The notes under the pieces: model-generated
Told to the model about the DNA's origin: nothing
The model's database searches: none
What the model saw: only the letters and a program-made list of their open reading frames with translations
Assembly: GCA_020829485.1 (NCBI GenBank)
Contig: JAIVFU010000013.1
Coordinates: 53,381-117,380 of the forward strand
Source: Nostoc sp. CHAB 5834
GTDB taxonomy: Bacteria; Cyanobacteriota; Cyanobacteriia; Cyanobacteriales; Nostocaceae
Reading direction: 5' to 3'
Length of the DNA stretch: 64,000 bases
Made by a program: the position numbers and the translations under genes
In this document: piece by piece, positions 36,114 to 46,527 of the stretch
Layout: the number at the start of each line of letters is the position of its first letter
How positions within the stretch are numbered: the first letter of the stretch is position 1

Positions 36114-39100
36114 TTAATCGGCGATAATGGTGACTCGTCCTTGTGAGCCGTAGCCAACTTCACTTATATAAAGGTTAGGGTCGTGAAGTTCGGCAATTAT
36201 GTTTTGTACTGACTGTTTGGCATCAAGTCTGGGACTTAGGTCGATCGCACGAGTAAATACCTTTGGCCATTCCCATCTCAGAGTTTTGGTTAATCCGAAC
36301 AAACCAGCGCCGATCGCACCGAAGTTAACTTTGTACTCTAAACCGAAGGCTCCATCAAGGTGAGCAACTGTGCAGAAACAACTACGTCCATGCTTTGCGG
36401 CTTCGTTGAGAGAGGGTTTCAGGTGTTTCGCCATCAAAAATACGTGCTTGACGATCGCCTTTTCTGATTCGTTATAAGAAATACTTCCGGTGTGATTTCC
36501 TACAAACATCGGATGTAAGTGGATGAAGGCCCCAATCGCTCCGCAGTGAGATGCGATCGCTTGTAGTTGTTGTTGAAGATGTTCTTCACTTAAGTTTGCT
36601 AAGGTGACGCGGGTTACTCCTGTAGGTAAGGGCGCTTGTTGGGCGATGAGCGATTGGGGGAAGCTGATAACTACTACTTTCCAGCCTTTCTCGATTAGGG
36701 ATTCGGTTAATTTATAAGTGGTGAGGGAACCATCATCGGTGATTAAACCGATGTGTCCCTCTGGTAACGTGAAATCCAAGTAATCGGGCTGTGGTAGACT
36801 TCTGAGTTTGACGAGATGGCGCTGGATATTATGCTCTAGTTCATGTTCTAATTGGGGTGGCTGCTGTTGGACAAACTCAGGTTCAGACTTTTTTTTTTCA
36901 CCTCCAGCCAACTGCTGTAGGTAATCAACTATTTGACCGATGGTGCGGAGGTCTCCGAGTTCTTCGATATTTGGCTTGGGTAAGTTGGGGTACATTTCTT
37001 GCATTGCCCCTAAGATTTCTACCCGTTTGATGGAATCAATTCCTAAGTCGGCTTCCATGTCCATTTCCAGTTCCAGCATCTCCACTGGATAGCCGGTCTT
37101 ATCGCTGGTGATGGCTAACAGGGTTTCACCTAAGTTTGCAAATTCATCACTTGTAACGGCTTCTGGTTCTGGTTCTGGGGTGAATGCAACAACTACGCTT
37201 AGTTCCGGTGCAGCGACTACCTCAACTACTGGTGCAGCCTCTACTGGAATCTCGCTTGCTTGTTGTATTTCGTGAATTGCAATTTCTACCGCAACACCTT
37301 TGGAAGCGTGCGATCGCAGATACTCTACAACTTGACCGATGGTGCGTTTTTCTGACAGTTCTTCTAAATTGGGCTTGGGTAGGCTGGGGTACATTTCTTG
37401 TAGCGCCCCTAAGATTTCCACCCGTTTGATGGAGTCAATCCCTAAATCCGCCTCCATGTCCATGTCCATTTCCAGCATCTCGACTGGGTAGCCGGTTTTG
37501 TCGCTGGTGATGGCTAACAGGTTTTTATCCAAGTCAACAATATCGATGGTTGCGCCAGATACAGGTGCAGCAGTTGTGGGTGCTGGTTCTGGAGTGAAGG
37601 CAACAACTTCGTTGGCTGGAGGTGAGCTAATTTTGACTACAACCTCAGCTTGAGGTTCTACAACTGGTGGCGCGACTACAGGCTCTACCGTCTCAACGGT
37701 GGCGAAGTGCGGTGTGGGAAGTAGAGACGCGATTGATTGGGTCTTTGGAGATACAGGAGTTTCAACTACAGGCTCTACAGCAGGCGGTAGAGGTTCTTGA
37801 GTAACATTTAAGCCATTTTTAGCTACAGGCTCAGTTACAGGCAAAGGCTGGCTTTCTACTATCTTGGTAGTAGCGGGTACGGGTGCATCAGTAACAGTTG
37901 TTTCTGTGGCAAATGGAGCGAAATTGCTTAGTTTCTCTGTTAGTTGCGTTACTCCCTCACCTGAGATGATTTGAGAATACTCTTGCTGGATGAGTTGGAA
38001 AAAGCTCTTAGTATATTCCAGCTGCTCTTGAAGATATTGCTCATGGATGCGTAGGGTTTCACCTTGTTGGGAGTGAAACTGCATCATGCTGCGCTCTAAG
38101 CTTTCCATGACAACTAGCTTCATTTTGGCAGTTTCGGCTGTTGATTTACTTTCACTCAACAAGGAATTCTGCTGCTGCATCAGTTGGAAAAACGCTTTAG
38201 CGTATTCCATTTGATGATTGAGATAAGTACCGTGAACTTGTAAATTCTCGGCTTGATTTTCTTGGAACTGTGTCAGGAGATATTCTAAACTTGCTAAAAG
38301 TTGTTGGTAATTTGTAAGTTTTTCTGGTGTTGGTTGCATCTTAGATTCCTGGGCTGGTTGTGACAGGGTAACAGGATTCATCTGTTGCTCTGGCTGGGTG
38401 ATGATATTAGAACTCACACCGTTCATTGCTGGGGTAAGTTTTTTATGTCCGTTAGTCTCTATCACTGCTACAGGTGGAGTTACACCGGGGCTGCTAAATA
38501 AAGGAGCCACAGTTTCATAAGATTCGGGAGTGGGTAATGTGACTTTATGCCCATCCTGCAAAGCAAGAGCGAAGGCATTTTTCGTTTTTTCGGATCTGTA
38601 GTTGATGCCGTTTAAACGGACATTTAATGTCTTCTTCGTTTCAATTGGGGGGATAGTTTGGGGAAGTTGGTAAGGATCGAGGTTATTCAAAGTCAGACCA
38701 ATTACCCGCAACTGCACAACTGCTTCCCGTAAGGAGCGATCGCTATTCTTTTGGGTGCTGGGATTCAGAGATACGGTGATATGAGGGCGATCGCCAAGGA
38801 TATCTTTGACTAAGTTGGTGAGAATTCTGCGTGGCCCAAATTCCACAAAGCAAGTACCACCCGCCGCATAGATATTTTCAATTTCCTGTTTAAACAGCAC
38901 TGAGTTGGAAAGGTGCGTTTCTAGGATTTTTTGAATACCTTGGGGTTCTTTGGGATACTGCTTACTGGTAACGTTGCTGTAAACAGGGATTTTGGGACTT
39001 TGGAATTTGACAGACTTGGTAGCGATCGCAAAGGATTTTTGAGCAAAGGCGATTAGCGGTGTATGGAAAGCTGCTGATACAGGTAACAATACAGCTGTAT

Positions 39101-41588
39101 ATCCTTTCTCGTGTAAAGCCTCTTTGATTCTCGCTATTTCTGCGGTGGGGCCAGCCAAGACAAATTGAGTCGGAGAATTTTGATTAGCGATCGCAACTTG
39201 CGGAAAATGTTTCAGCACTGCTTCCACTTTGCTGATGTCTTCTTTGACAGCCAGCATACTACCCGCATCATGATCTGGATCTTCGGGTGCAGCCATTGCT
39301 TGACCCCTAGCTTTCACTAAGAACAAGTAATCTTCTGTACTCAAAACCCCCGCAGCCCATAGCGCTGTTAGTTCACCAAAGCTATGACCGGCAACAAAAT
39401 CTGACTTAAATCCAGCTTGTTGCAGTATGCTGTACATCCCTGCACTCAACACCCCGATGGCTGGTTGAGCGTATTCTGTGCGTTGTAAGGCAGCAATTTG
39501 GACATTTTTTTCTGCCTCTCCAAACACAGGATGAGGGAAAACGATTTCTGACAACGGCTGCAAATTATCTTTGAGCAACAGGCTATCCATATAACCATGA
39601 AGACGGCGCATCAAAGGAAAATTCATTACCAGTTCGCGTCCCATCTCCAGGTATTGAGAACCTTGTCCAGAAAATAGAGAGACAACTTTTCCACCCAATT
39701 CCATACCAGAGGAACGGTAATAAATCCCTTGGGGATGCTCCCAAGATGCTGCTGTTCCTTTGTGTTTCAGCCACTCAATGCTAGTTTGCAGCAACTTGCA
39801 AGCTTCTTCCAGATTCTCAGCTACAAATCCAAATCTGGCAGCAGAAAGGGGAATTTGTTGTGATTTGCACTCATTGACTAATTGTGCGTAATGTGTAAGT
39901 GCATCTGGCGATACTCCTGCGGAGTCACTTCGCGATCGCAACTTAGCTAAAATCTCTTCAGATTTGCTCAACAATTGGTCTACTGTGGGAGCAAACAACA
40001 GCACTTCACTAGCATCACTATGTAAGCGGTAAGCGTGGTTTTGGTCAGCTTCATATTCTTCCAAAACGACGTGATAGTTGGTTCCGCCAAATCCAAAGGA
40101 ACTTACACCTGCACGTCTTGGTGCTTCCCCTTCTGGACGAATCCAAGGTCTAGTTTCAGTATTCAAATAAAAGGATGAATTTTTAATGTTGAGTTTGGGA
40201 TTCGGCTCGGTGATGTTAATTGTGGGCGGTAATACTTTGTGATGTAAAGCCAAAGCAGTTTTAATCAAACTCGCCGCACCCGCAGCCGCTTTTGTGTGTC
40301 CAATTTGCGATTTCACACTACCCAAAGCGATGTGCTGCTTTTTGTCATCATGTACATCAAAGAAGTCTTTTAAAGAACCGAATTCTGTCGGATCTCCAGC
40401 CATTGTGCCGGTGCCATGTGCTTCCATCAAACCAACAGTAGCGGGAGAGAAGCCGGCATCTTCATAAGCGCGTTCTAAGGCTTTGACTTGACCTTCTTTG
40501 CGGGGAGCATAAATGCTCTTATAACGTCCATCGCTGGAAGTACCAATACCTTTAATTACGGCATATATTTTATCGTTGTCTCGTTCAGCATCTTCTAACC
40601 GTTTGAGGACAATCATCCCAATACCTTCACCCAGCATCATCCCATCAGATTTAGCATCGAAAGGTTTGACATTTTCGCTAGGAGAAACAGCCGGTGTTTT
40701 GCTGAATGAGATGTAAGCCATGATGGTATTGTCGGTATCAACACCACCAGTCAGCATCATGTCAGAACGATGCTCAACTAGTTCGCTGATTGCCATTTTT
40801 AAAGCACCAAAGGAACTAGCGCAAGCAGCATCAACTACACAATTCATCCCGCCAAAATTGAGGCGATTGGCAATTCTACCCGCGACTACGTTAGCTAACA
40901 TTCCAGGGAACGCGTTCTCATCCCACTTCACATAAGCGCTTTTGATTTTATCAACGATTTTTTGCGTATCTTCATCGGATAAACCACTGCTTTTGAGAAC
41001 TTTTTCCCAAATCGGATATTCCAACCTGGCAGAAAGTGGCATTCCTAATTGCTTGGCCATAGCCACGCCTAAGATTACGCCAACAGTTTCGCGGCTAAAC
41101 TCCCGTTTTTCGCCATAACCTGCATCTTCCATCGCCTCTTTTGCAACTACTAAGCTTAATAGTTGCGATACATCTGTGACTTCCAAAATGCTGGGTGGTA
41201 TGCCGAATTCCATCGGGTTAAAATCTACCTCTGGAAGAAACCCGCCTCTTTTACAGTAGGTTTTATCTTCAGTAGTTCTGGGATTCGGATCGTAATAATC
41301 TTCGACGCTCCAGTGAGTGGAAGGAACATCAGTAATACAGTCAATTTTGTTTACTATATTTTGCCAGTATTCCCGCAAATTTCTGGCTTGAGGCAATAGA
41401 GAAGCCATCCCAACAATGGCTATAGGATTGTGTTGTAATTGTCTGTTAATTTTGTTAATTGACACTGATTTATCTGATTTATCTGACTTCATGCTTTTTT
41501 CCTCTATAGACCTCATCACAGCCTTCTCACAATTATTGATAAGGCTCTCTAACTCCGCTAAGGCAGTATCAATTGAATAAGCAGACAT
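36114..41588 (-). CDS. hglE: HglE, heterocyst glycolipid synthase (KS-AT-ACP-ACP-partial KR)
   Basis: An 1824-residue PfaA-like type I synthase, first gene of the leftward hgl run. Ketosynthase (about 55-515): CVVDAACASSFGALKMAI, MEAHGTGTMAGDPTEFGS, KSQIGHTKAAAGAAS. Acyltransferase (about 630-950): SLFSGQGSQYLEMGREL and FVAGHSFGELTALWAAGV. A long Gln/Glu-rich and Pro/Val-rich linker leads to two tandem acyl carrier domains (about 1370-1440 and 1500-1575), each with DLGIDSIKRVEILGA around the phosphopantetheine Ser. The last 230 residues, ending GYGSQGRVTIIAD, look like the structural (non-catalytic) half of a ketoreductase. It should build the very-long-chain acyl backbone of heterocyst glycolipids. 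Residues near 555 come from a repeat. Confidence 0.93.
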   Translation of the reverse strand: MSAYSIDTALAELESLINNCEKAVMRSIEEKSMKSDKSDKSVSINKINRQLQHNPIAIVGMASLLPQARNLREYWQNIVNKIDCITDVPSTHWSVEDYYDPNPRTTEDKTYCKRGGFLPEVDFNPMEFGIPPSILEVTDVSQLLSLVVAKEAMEDAGYGEKREFSRETVGVILGVAMAKQLGMPLSARLEYPIWEKVLKSSGLSDEDTQKIVDKIKSAYVKWDENAFPGMLANVVAGRIANRLNFGGMNCVVDAACASSFGALKMAISELVEHRSDMMLTGGVDTDNTIMAYISFSKTPAVSPSENVKPFDAKSDGMMLGEGIGMIVLKRLEDAERDNDKIYAVIKGIGTSSDGRYKSIYAPRKEGQVKALERAYEDAGFSPATVGLMEAHGTGTMAGDPTEFGSLKDFFDVHDDKKQHIALGSVKSQIGHTKAAAGAASLIKTALALHHKVLPPTINITEPNPKLNIKNSSFYLNTETRPWIRPEGEAPRRAGVSSFGFGGTNYHVVLEEYEADQNHAYRLHSDASEVLLFAPTVDQLLSKSEEILAKLRSRSDSAGVSPDALTHYAQLVNECKSQQIPLSAARFGFVAENLEEACKLLQTSIEWLKHKGTAASWEHPQGIYYRSSGMELGGKVVSLFSGQGSQYLEMGRELVMNFPLMRRLHGYMDSLLLKDNLQPLSEIVFPHPVFGEAEKNVQIAALQRTEYAQPAIGVLSAGMYSILQQAGFKSDFVAGHSFGELTALWAAGVLSTEDYLFLVKARGQAMAAPEDPDHDAGSMLAVKEDISKVEAVLKHFPQVAIANQNSPTQFVLAGPTAEIARIKEALHEKGYTAVLLPVSAAFHTPLIAFAQKSFAIATKSVKFQSPKIPVYSNVTSKQYPKEPQGIQKILETHLSNSVLFKQEIENIYAAGGTCFVEFGPRRILTNLVKDILGDRPHITVSLNPSTQKNSDRSLREAVVQLRVIGLTLNNLDPYQLPQTIPPIETKKTLNVRLNGINYRSEKTKNAFALALQDGHKVTLPTPESYETVAPLFSSPGVTPPVAVIETNGHKKLTPAMNGVSSNIITQPEQQMNPVTLSQPAQESKMQPTPEKLTNYQQLLASLEYLLTQFQENQAENLQVHGTYLNHQMEYAKAFFQLMQQQNSLLSESKSTAETAKMKLVVMESLERSMMQFHSQQGETLRIHEQYLQEQLEYTKSFFQLIQQEYSQIISGEGVTQLTEKLSNFAPFATETTVTDAPVPATTKIVESQPLPVTEPVAKNGLNVTQEPLPPAVEPVVETPVSPKTQSIASLLPTPHFATVETVEPVVAPPVVEPQAEVVVKISSPPANEVVAFTPEPAPTTAAPVSGATIDIVDLDKNLLAITSDKTGYPVEMLEMDMDMEADLGIDSIKRVEILGALQEMYPSLPKPNLEELSEKRTIGQVVEYLRSHASKGVAVEIAIHEIQQASEIPVEAAPVVEVVAAPELSVVVAFTPEPEPEAVTSDEFANLGETLLAITSDKTGYPVEMLELEMDMEADLGIDSIKRVEILGAMQEMYPNLPKPNIEELGDLRTIGQIVDYLQQLAGGEKKKSEPEFVQQQPPQLEHELEHNIQRHLVKLRSLPQPDYLDFTLPEGHIGLITDDGSLTTYKLTESLIEKGWKVVVISFPQSLIAQQAPLPTGVTRVTLANLSEEHLQQQLQAIASHCGAIGAFIHLHPMFVGNHTGSISYNESEKAIVKHVFLMAKHLKPSLNEAAKHGRSCFCTVAHLDGAFGLEYKVNFGAIGAGLFGLTKTLRWEWPKVFTRAIDLSPRLDAKQSVQNIIAELHDPNLYISEVGYGSQGRVTIIAD

Positions 41589-41979
41589 AGGGCATAGTTA
41601 GTACTGTGGATTGTGTAGTTACAGTAATTTCTGTTGCCTACTAATTAATGAAAAACTCTCGTTTTGTAAGCAATTAGCTATCTTCTCTTTGCTAAATGCT
41701 TGTCTTGAAATCGACACCACACGATACATACTGCCGGGGTAAAACCTTATGTTTCCAGGCGACTTTGGCACACTGCGTAGGCGTAGCCCGTCGTAGACAT
41801 CGCACAAAAATGTTATCCAACGCTAGACTCTTGATATTGTGGCAATAGGTCAACCAATTTTGGATTTTAGATTTGCAATTTTAGATTTGCGTTAGCGTTA
41901 GCGAGTAATCCAGCATCTTTTAGATTTGTTTCACCCAGCATAAGTGGAGAACGAACCAAAAAAATCCAAAATCCAAAAT

Positions 41980-42255
41980 CTAAAATCTAAAATTGCTACG
42001 GTCGATGACGTTGTTAAAACTGGTAAAATAGTCTTGGAGTGTAATAGCTGCTTGACCAGTGAATTCAATCCATTTGTAATAGTAGAGATTTTGAGCAATG
42101 GTATCCAACTGGAGCAATAAAAACTGAAGAGTAACTAAGGAAACAGAAACGCTTTTTTTGCCTGAACCCGTTTGATTATCTAGCCTAACCACAGCAACAT
42201 AGCTGTTATTAATGACAATGTTCTGTATCTTGATCAACGTCATAGCCAGTTTCAA
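41980..42255 (-). CDS. Small conserved-looking protein upstream of hglE
   Basis: Up to 91 residues; the ATG at 42243 (MTLIKIQNIVINNSYVAVV) may be the true start. The rest reads RLDNQTGSGKKSVSVSLVTL, QFLLLQLDTIAQNLYYYKWI and ends in a QDYFTSFNNVIDRS segment. It looks soluble, with no domain that I recognise. Small genes stand between hgd and hgl genes in Anabaena too (the alr5348-alr5350 interval), so it may be conserved here. Confidence is limited by size. Confidence 0.5.
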   Translation of the reverse strand: MKLAMTLIKIQNIVINNSYVAVVRLDNQTGSGKKSVSVSLVTLQFLLLQLDTIAQNLYYYKWIEFTGQAAITLQDYFTSFNNVIDRSNFRF

Positions 42256-44050
42256 CGTCCAGGATAATATATTTTATGGGATTTGACCCAGTAAAGTTGA
42301 CAACTTCGTTACAGAAAAGACACCACCTTTAATCCGAGATAATGCAAGTTTAAAAGTAACTAAACGATCAAAAGGTGATGGATAAGCAGTTATGTTTAGT
42401 TATTTTTAATTTTAAAATTTCAATTAAATAACTAGTTTGCTTAACTGCTTTTAAGCATTGAATTAATAAAAACAATAACACACTTTACATAAACTAAATC
42501 ATTTCTTTAAAGTTATTTTATAAAGAAGCTTGCACTATTACTTATGTCAATTTTGAATAAAATTCTGCATCCAAGTATAATTTATGACGATATAAATGTG
42601 TGAGATATTTTGTTGTCTAAGGGTTAGCCAAAAATTTGTACTGGATTAACTTAACAATGCAAATCTGTTGTCTAGTAAGTAACAATTCCATGAATACATA
42701 GATAAATTGAATAACTATAAGTATGTTTTCTCAGAGAAACATCATAATTGAATCAAAGTTTTGGGTTATTTTTCAATATAAGTCAAGTTAAGACGCAAAG
42801 CGGTTATTTATAAAGCAAATGTTAATTTTTAGTATGTTGCTTGGTAAACATAATTATGATTACATCCTTCAAAAGGGCGCAGGTAACAGTCAAAGTATCG
42901 CGCTGGCTGATATCCCGCCCAGAACTTAACTTCTGCGGCTTATAGTTCAAGTCCACTAAGCGTGAACTTAAATTTCCCTTTCATCTGTACATCGCTACAA
43001 ATTTTGTATTTAGTCCTCTTCAGAGGACTTTAGCTATTAGCCTTGGAATAAATTCCAAGGTGGGATGGCAACGAAGCAGAAGATTTATAAGTATGTTGAT
43101 AATCACAAAGGATTTGACCCCTTGTTCCTGACTTTTCACGGTATATGGAAAACCTCTCTCTAAATCTCTCTCCTAAGAGGAGAGAGACTTTGAATTTTCC
43201 ACCTTCCCGGCTCGGTAAGGGGGTTAGGTGAATCGTTAGCTTTTCCACATAACGTGAAAAGTCAGCCCTTGTTCAAGGTAAACAAACTTCCGCCACAGTA
43301 TAGTCGTGTATTTTTAGATATGCCTTTAATTACTAAGCTGTTACGCAAATAATATTGTACATTTACCTGATGACTGATGACTGTTAACCGTCAACAGTCA
43401 ACAGTCAACAGTCAACACTTAACGACATCAAAAGTGTTTATATAGTTTAGACGCGCATCAGCTTATGAACAAAGCCGATCAGAATGTCTAATACTACACA
43501 ACCTTGCTAATAATAATCTGTTAGTAATATCAAATATGCTTAATAACGAACTATCTTTTGGTATTCAATTAGCAGACAAGGGTTTAATGATGAGTAAATT
43601 TCTTCAGTCTCTAATCTGACTGTAATGAAATATTTTAGTGAGAGAATCAGGATTTATGGAAAGTTAATCGGTTGACAAAAATCAAATTTTGTGTCATTGT
43701 TAATAAAAAGTTTATCCCAACTTTGAGATCATTTTTATTAGCGCTTCGTTGTTCTTGAAAGTTAAGTTTTCTGGTTAGCCCTATTGTATTTTACGCTACG
43801 GGATTAGATGTCAAATTAGGATATAACTTAGGAAGCTTTGAAGTAACACACCATTAATTTTCACGCCACAATAGTGAGTTTGGGCGGCAAAAGCGTACAA
43901 CAATTCATATAAAACCAATTTAGACCCATCCAGTTTATTAAGGTAGAAACCTTAGAGGAAAAGCCCTCTTGGTAATTTACGGATGAGTCTATATCTAAGC
44001 GATTAAATATAACCAGGCTATCCCCTAGAAAACAGAATTGGAATGAAAAG
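42256..44050. promoter_or_regulatory. 1.8-kb control region between the hgl and hgd runs
   Basis: An AT-rich stretch without a gene, between the leftward hgl genes and the rightward hgd-hglT genes. It holds hairpins AGTCCTCTTCAGAGGACT (43012-43029) and CCTTGGAATAAATTCCAAGG (about 43040-43060), STRR heptamers near 43390-43425 (GTCAACA) and an NtcA-like site at 43786-43799. Promoters of both runs are expected here; start sites cannot be mapped by reading. Confidence 0.55.
43786..43799 (+). promoter_or_regulatory. Candidate NtcA site upstream of hgdB
   Basis: GTATTTTACGCTAC matches GTA-N8-TAC exactly. A TAN3T box (TAACTT, 43824-43829) lies 24 bp downstream, near the usual NtcA-promoter distance. 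The hgdB start is 251 bp further on. Such a motif occurs by chance about once per 4 kb, so position and gene function carry most of the weight. Confidence 0.4.
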
Positions 44051-45259
44051 ATGGCAGTAAATAAAGAAAGCCGATTATTCACAAAACCCGTAGGGCGATC
44101 GCAAGTAATTTTAGCAGCTTCTCTTACCTTGGCGGCAGGATTAATAGCTTTTTATAGTTTGATACCGTTTTGGTCTAAACCTCAAGTTGTGACACCGCAA
44201 GCGAATCCTCCCAAAGCTGCCACGCCTGCAAAACTTGCTGTGACAGCCTTGGGACGTTTGGAACCAGAAGGCGAAGTTACTTCTTTGACTGCTCCCGCTT
44301 CCAATAACGGGGTGCGAGTAGACAGACTGTTGATAAAAGAAGGAGATACGGTTAAAGCAGGGCAAGTACTGGCATATCTAGAAAATTATGGTCGTTCTAG
44401 AACCGCATTGCAACAAGCTTTAGACCAACTGCAAGTTGCCAAAGCTAAACTAGCGCAGGTTAAATCTGGAGCGAAAACCGGAGATATCGATGCTCAAAAG
44501 GCAGCGATCGCGCGTTTAGAGCCACAATATAAAGGGGACGTTGCTACCCAACAGGCAACAATCGACCGTATCCAGGCGGAAGTAGACAATGCTCAAGCCG
44601 AGAATAATCGCTACCAGCAATTATATAAACAAGGTGCGATCGCGGCTTCTGTAGCAGATAGCAAAGCTTTGCAACTAAAGACTACACAACAGCAGTTAAC
44701 AGAAGCTCAAGCCACTCTCAAGCGGACTCAAGACACATTCCAAGAACAACGCAAGCAAGCACAAGCGCAACTCACCAGTATTAGCGAAGTGCGTACTGTA
44801 GATGTTCAGGTAGCACAAACCGAAGTCAACAGTGCAACAACTTCTGTTCAACAAGCAAAAGCCGACTTAGATTTAAGTTATATCAAATCTCCCATAAATG
44901 GCAAAATTTTGAAAATTCATGCCAAAACTGGAGAAGTAATCAGCACCAATAGAGGATTTGCTGAAATAGGTAAGACATCTCAAATGTATGTGATTGCAGA
45001 GGTGTATCAAACCGATGTTCAAAAAGTGCGTGTAGGACAAAAAGCCACAATTACCAGCACTGCATTTACTGGAACAATAAAAGGGACTGTAAAAGAAATT
45101 GGTTGGCAAGTTGACAAGCAAAACATCTTCAGCCTAAACCCTGGCTCAGATACAGACCGCAGAATAATTGAAGTAAAAATCTCCATCGATAATCCCGCAG
45201 ATAGTGAGCGGGTGGCTCGTTTAACTAACTTACAAGTGGATGTCGCCATTCAGATTTAG
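44051..45259 (+). CDS. hgdB: HgdB, DevB-like membrane fusion protein
   Basis: A 402-residue periplasmic adaptor. One N-terminal membrane helix (about 20-41) is followed by a lipoyl/barrel half-motif (LAVTALGRLEPEGEVTSLTA; VDRLLIKEGDTVKAGQVLAY), a long coiled-coil hairpin (about 115-275; QATIDRIQAEVDNAQAENNR, ALQLKTTQQQLTEAQATLKR) and the second lipoyl half with SYIKSPINGKILKIHAKTGE. Typical of DevB, which links an ABC permease to the TolC-like HgdD for glycolipid export. It opens the rightward run and is followed by a DevC-like permease, matching hgdB-hgdC of Anabaena (all5347-all5346 as I recall). Confidence 0.9.
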   Translation: MAVNKESRLFTKPVGRSQVILAASLTLAAGLIAFYSLIPFWSKPQVVTPQANPPKAATPAKLAVTALGRLEPEGEVTSLTAPASNNGVRVDRLLIKEGDTVKAGQVLAYLENYGRSRTALQQALDQLQVAKAKLAQVKSGAKTGDIDAQKAAIARLEPQYKGDVATQQATIDRIQAEVDNAQAENNRYQQLYKQGAIAASVADSKALQLKTTQQQLTEAQATLKRTQDTFQEQRKQAQAQLTSISEVRTVDVQVAQTEVNSATTSVQQAKADLDLSYIKSPINGKILKIHAKTGEVISTNRGFAEIGKTSQMYVIAEVYQTDVQKVRVGQKATITSTAFTGTIKGTVKEIGWQVDKQNIFSLNPGSDTDRRIIEVKISIDNPADSERVARLTNLQVDVAIQI

Positions 45260-45348
45260 TCATTAGTCATTGGTCATTCATAAATGACAAATGACCATTG
45301 TACAGACGCGATTAATCGCGTCTCTGACAAATAACAACTAATAAATCC

Positions 45349-46527
45349 ATGAATTTCAAAATTCCTTTAGGATGGCTACAGCTAGCCCAGCAAAAAGTTC
45401 GTTTACTAGTAGCTGTAGCTGGGATTGGTTTTATTGTGCTGCTAATGTTTGTGCAACTTGGTTTTCAAGATGCCCTCTATTCAAGTGCAACCGCAGTGCA
45501 TCAGAATCTCAAAGGAGATTTATTTTTAGTTAGTTCTCAGTATAAATCTTTGACCTCAAATCAAAGTTTTTCGCGGACTCGTTTGTACCAATCTCTGGGG
45601 TTTGATGGCGTAGAGTCAGTTAGCCCCATGTATTTGCAATTTGCCAAACTGAAAAATCCGGCAACCGGTGAGAAATATTCAATATACGTTATTGGTTTCG
45701 ATCCGGGTAGACCTGTGATGAACCTCCCAGAAGTTGAGAAAAATTTAGATAAACTGAAAATTCCCGATGTCATGCTTTTTGACCGGAGTTCTCGCCCAGA
45801 GTTTGGCCCAATAGCTACAAAATTTGATGCGGGAGATACTACACAGACAATTGAAATATTTCCCTTCAATTCATTAGTTGGCTATAGAGTCAGAATTGGT
45901 GGCTTATTCAGCTTAGGGCCTTCCTTTGGGGTAGACGGTAATTTACTTGTCAGTGACTCAACTTTCTTGAGGATAAATCCCAATACTCGTCCGGCAGATA
46001 TGATAGATATCGGTTTGATTTCCCTCAAACCTGGTACTGATGCAGAAGCAGTAGTGAAAAATTTGCAAGCAACTTTGCCTAATGATGTCCAAGTTTTTAC
46101 ACGCCAAGGCTTTATTGAGTTTGAGAAAAAATATTGGGCTGTCAGAACACCCATTGGTTTTATTCTTAACTTGATGTTGACAATGGCTGCGGTTGTTGGT
46201 GTAGTAATTGTCTATCAAATTCTTTACAGCAATATTGCTACACAGTTCGTTGCTTACGCCACTTTAAAAGCCATAGGTTATGCCAATAAATATTTATTAA
46301 ATGTGGTATTTCAGCAAGCTTTGATTTTGGCAATTTTAGGTTATATTCCAGGATTTATTACTTCTGTTTTGTTATATAGCTTTGCAGCAGAAGCAACTAA
46401 ATTACCAATATTTATGACCATTAATAATGCACTCATTGTCTTAACTTCAACAGTTTTGATGTGCATAGCATCTGGAGCGCTTGCTATCAACAAACTCCGC
46501 TCCGCAGATCCGGGAGATATTTTCTAA
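45349..46527 (+). CDS. hgdC: HgdC, DevC-like ABC permease
   Basis: A 392-residue permease of the DevC/MacB-like type: one helix at the N-terminus (about 15-37), a large periplasmic domain (about 40-260; SFSRTRLYQSLGFDGVESVS, PEFGPIATKFDAGD) and three C-terminal helices with RTPIGFILNLMLTMAAVVGV, YATLKAIGYANKYLLNVVFQ and a final hydrophobic helix before NKLRSADPGDIF. The coupling LKAIGY segment should dock an ATPase, yet no devA-like gene follows; the next gene is an epimerase. The spacer to hgdB is 89 bp and carries a GCGATTAATCGC hairpin. Confidence 0.9.
   Translation: MNFKIPLGWLQLAQQKVRLLVAVAGIGFIVLLMFVQLGFQDALYSSATAVHQNLKGDLFLVSSQYKSLTSNQSFSRTRLYQSLGFDGVESVSPMYLQFAKLKNPATGEKYSIYVIGFDPGRPVMNLPEVEKNLDKLKIPDVMLFDRSSRPEFGPIATKFDAGDTTQTIEIFPFNSLVGYRVRIGGLFSLGPSFGVDGNLLVSDSTFLRINPNTRPADMIDIGLISLKPGTDAEAVVKNLQATLPNDVQVFTRQGFIEFEKKYWAVRTPIGFILNLMLTMAAVVGVVIVYQILYSNIATQFVAYATLKAIGYANKYLLNVVFQQALILAILGYIPGFITSVLLYSFAAEATKLPIFMTINNALIVLTSTVLMCIASGALAINKLRSADPGDIF

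Noticed and set aside
43030..44082. Small open frames in the hgl-hgd spacer
   Set aside because: They cover hairpins and STRR runs and have no protein-like features.
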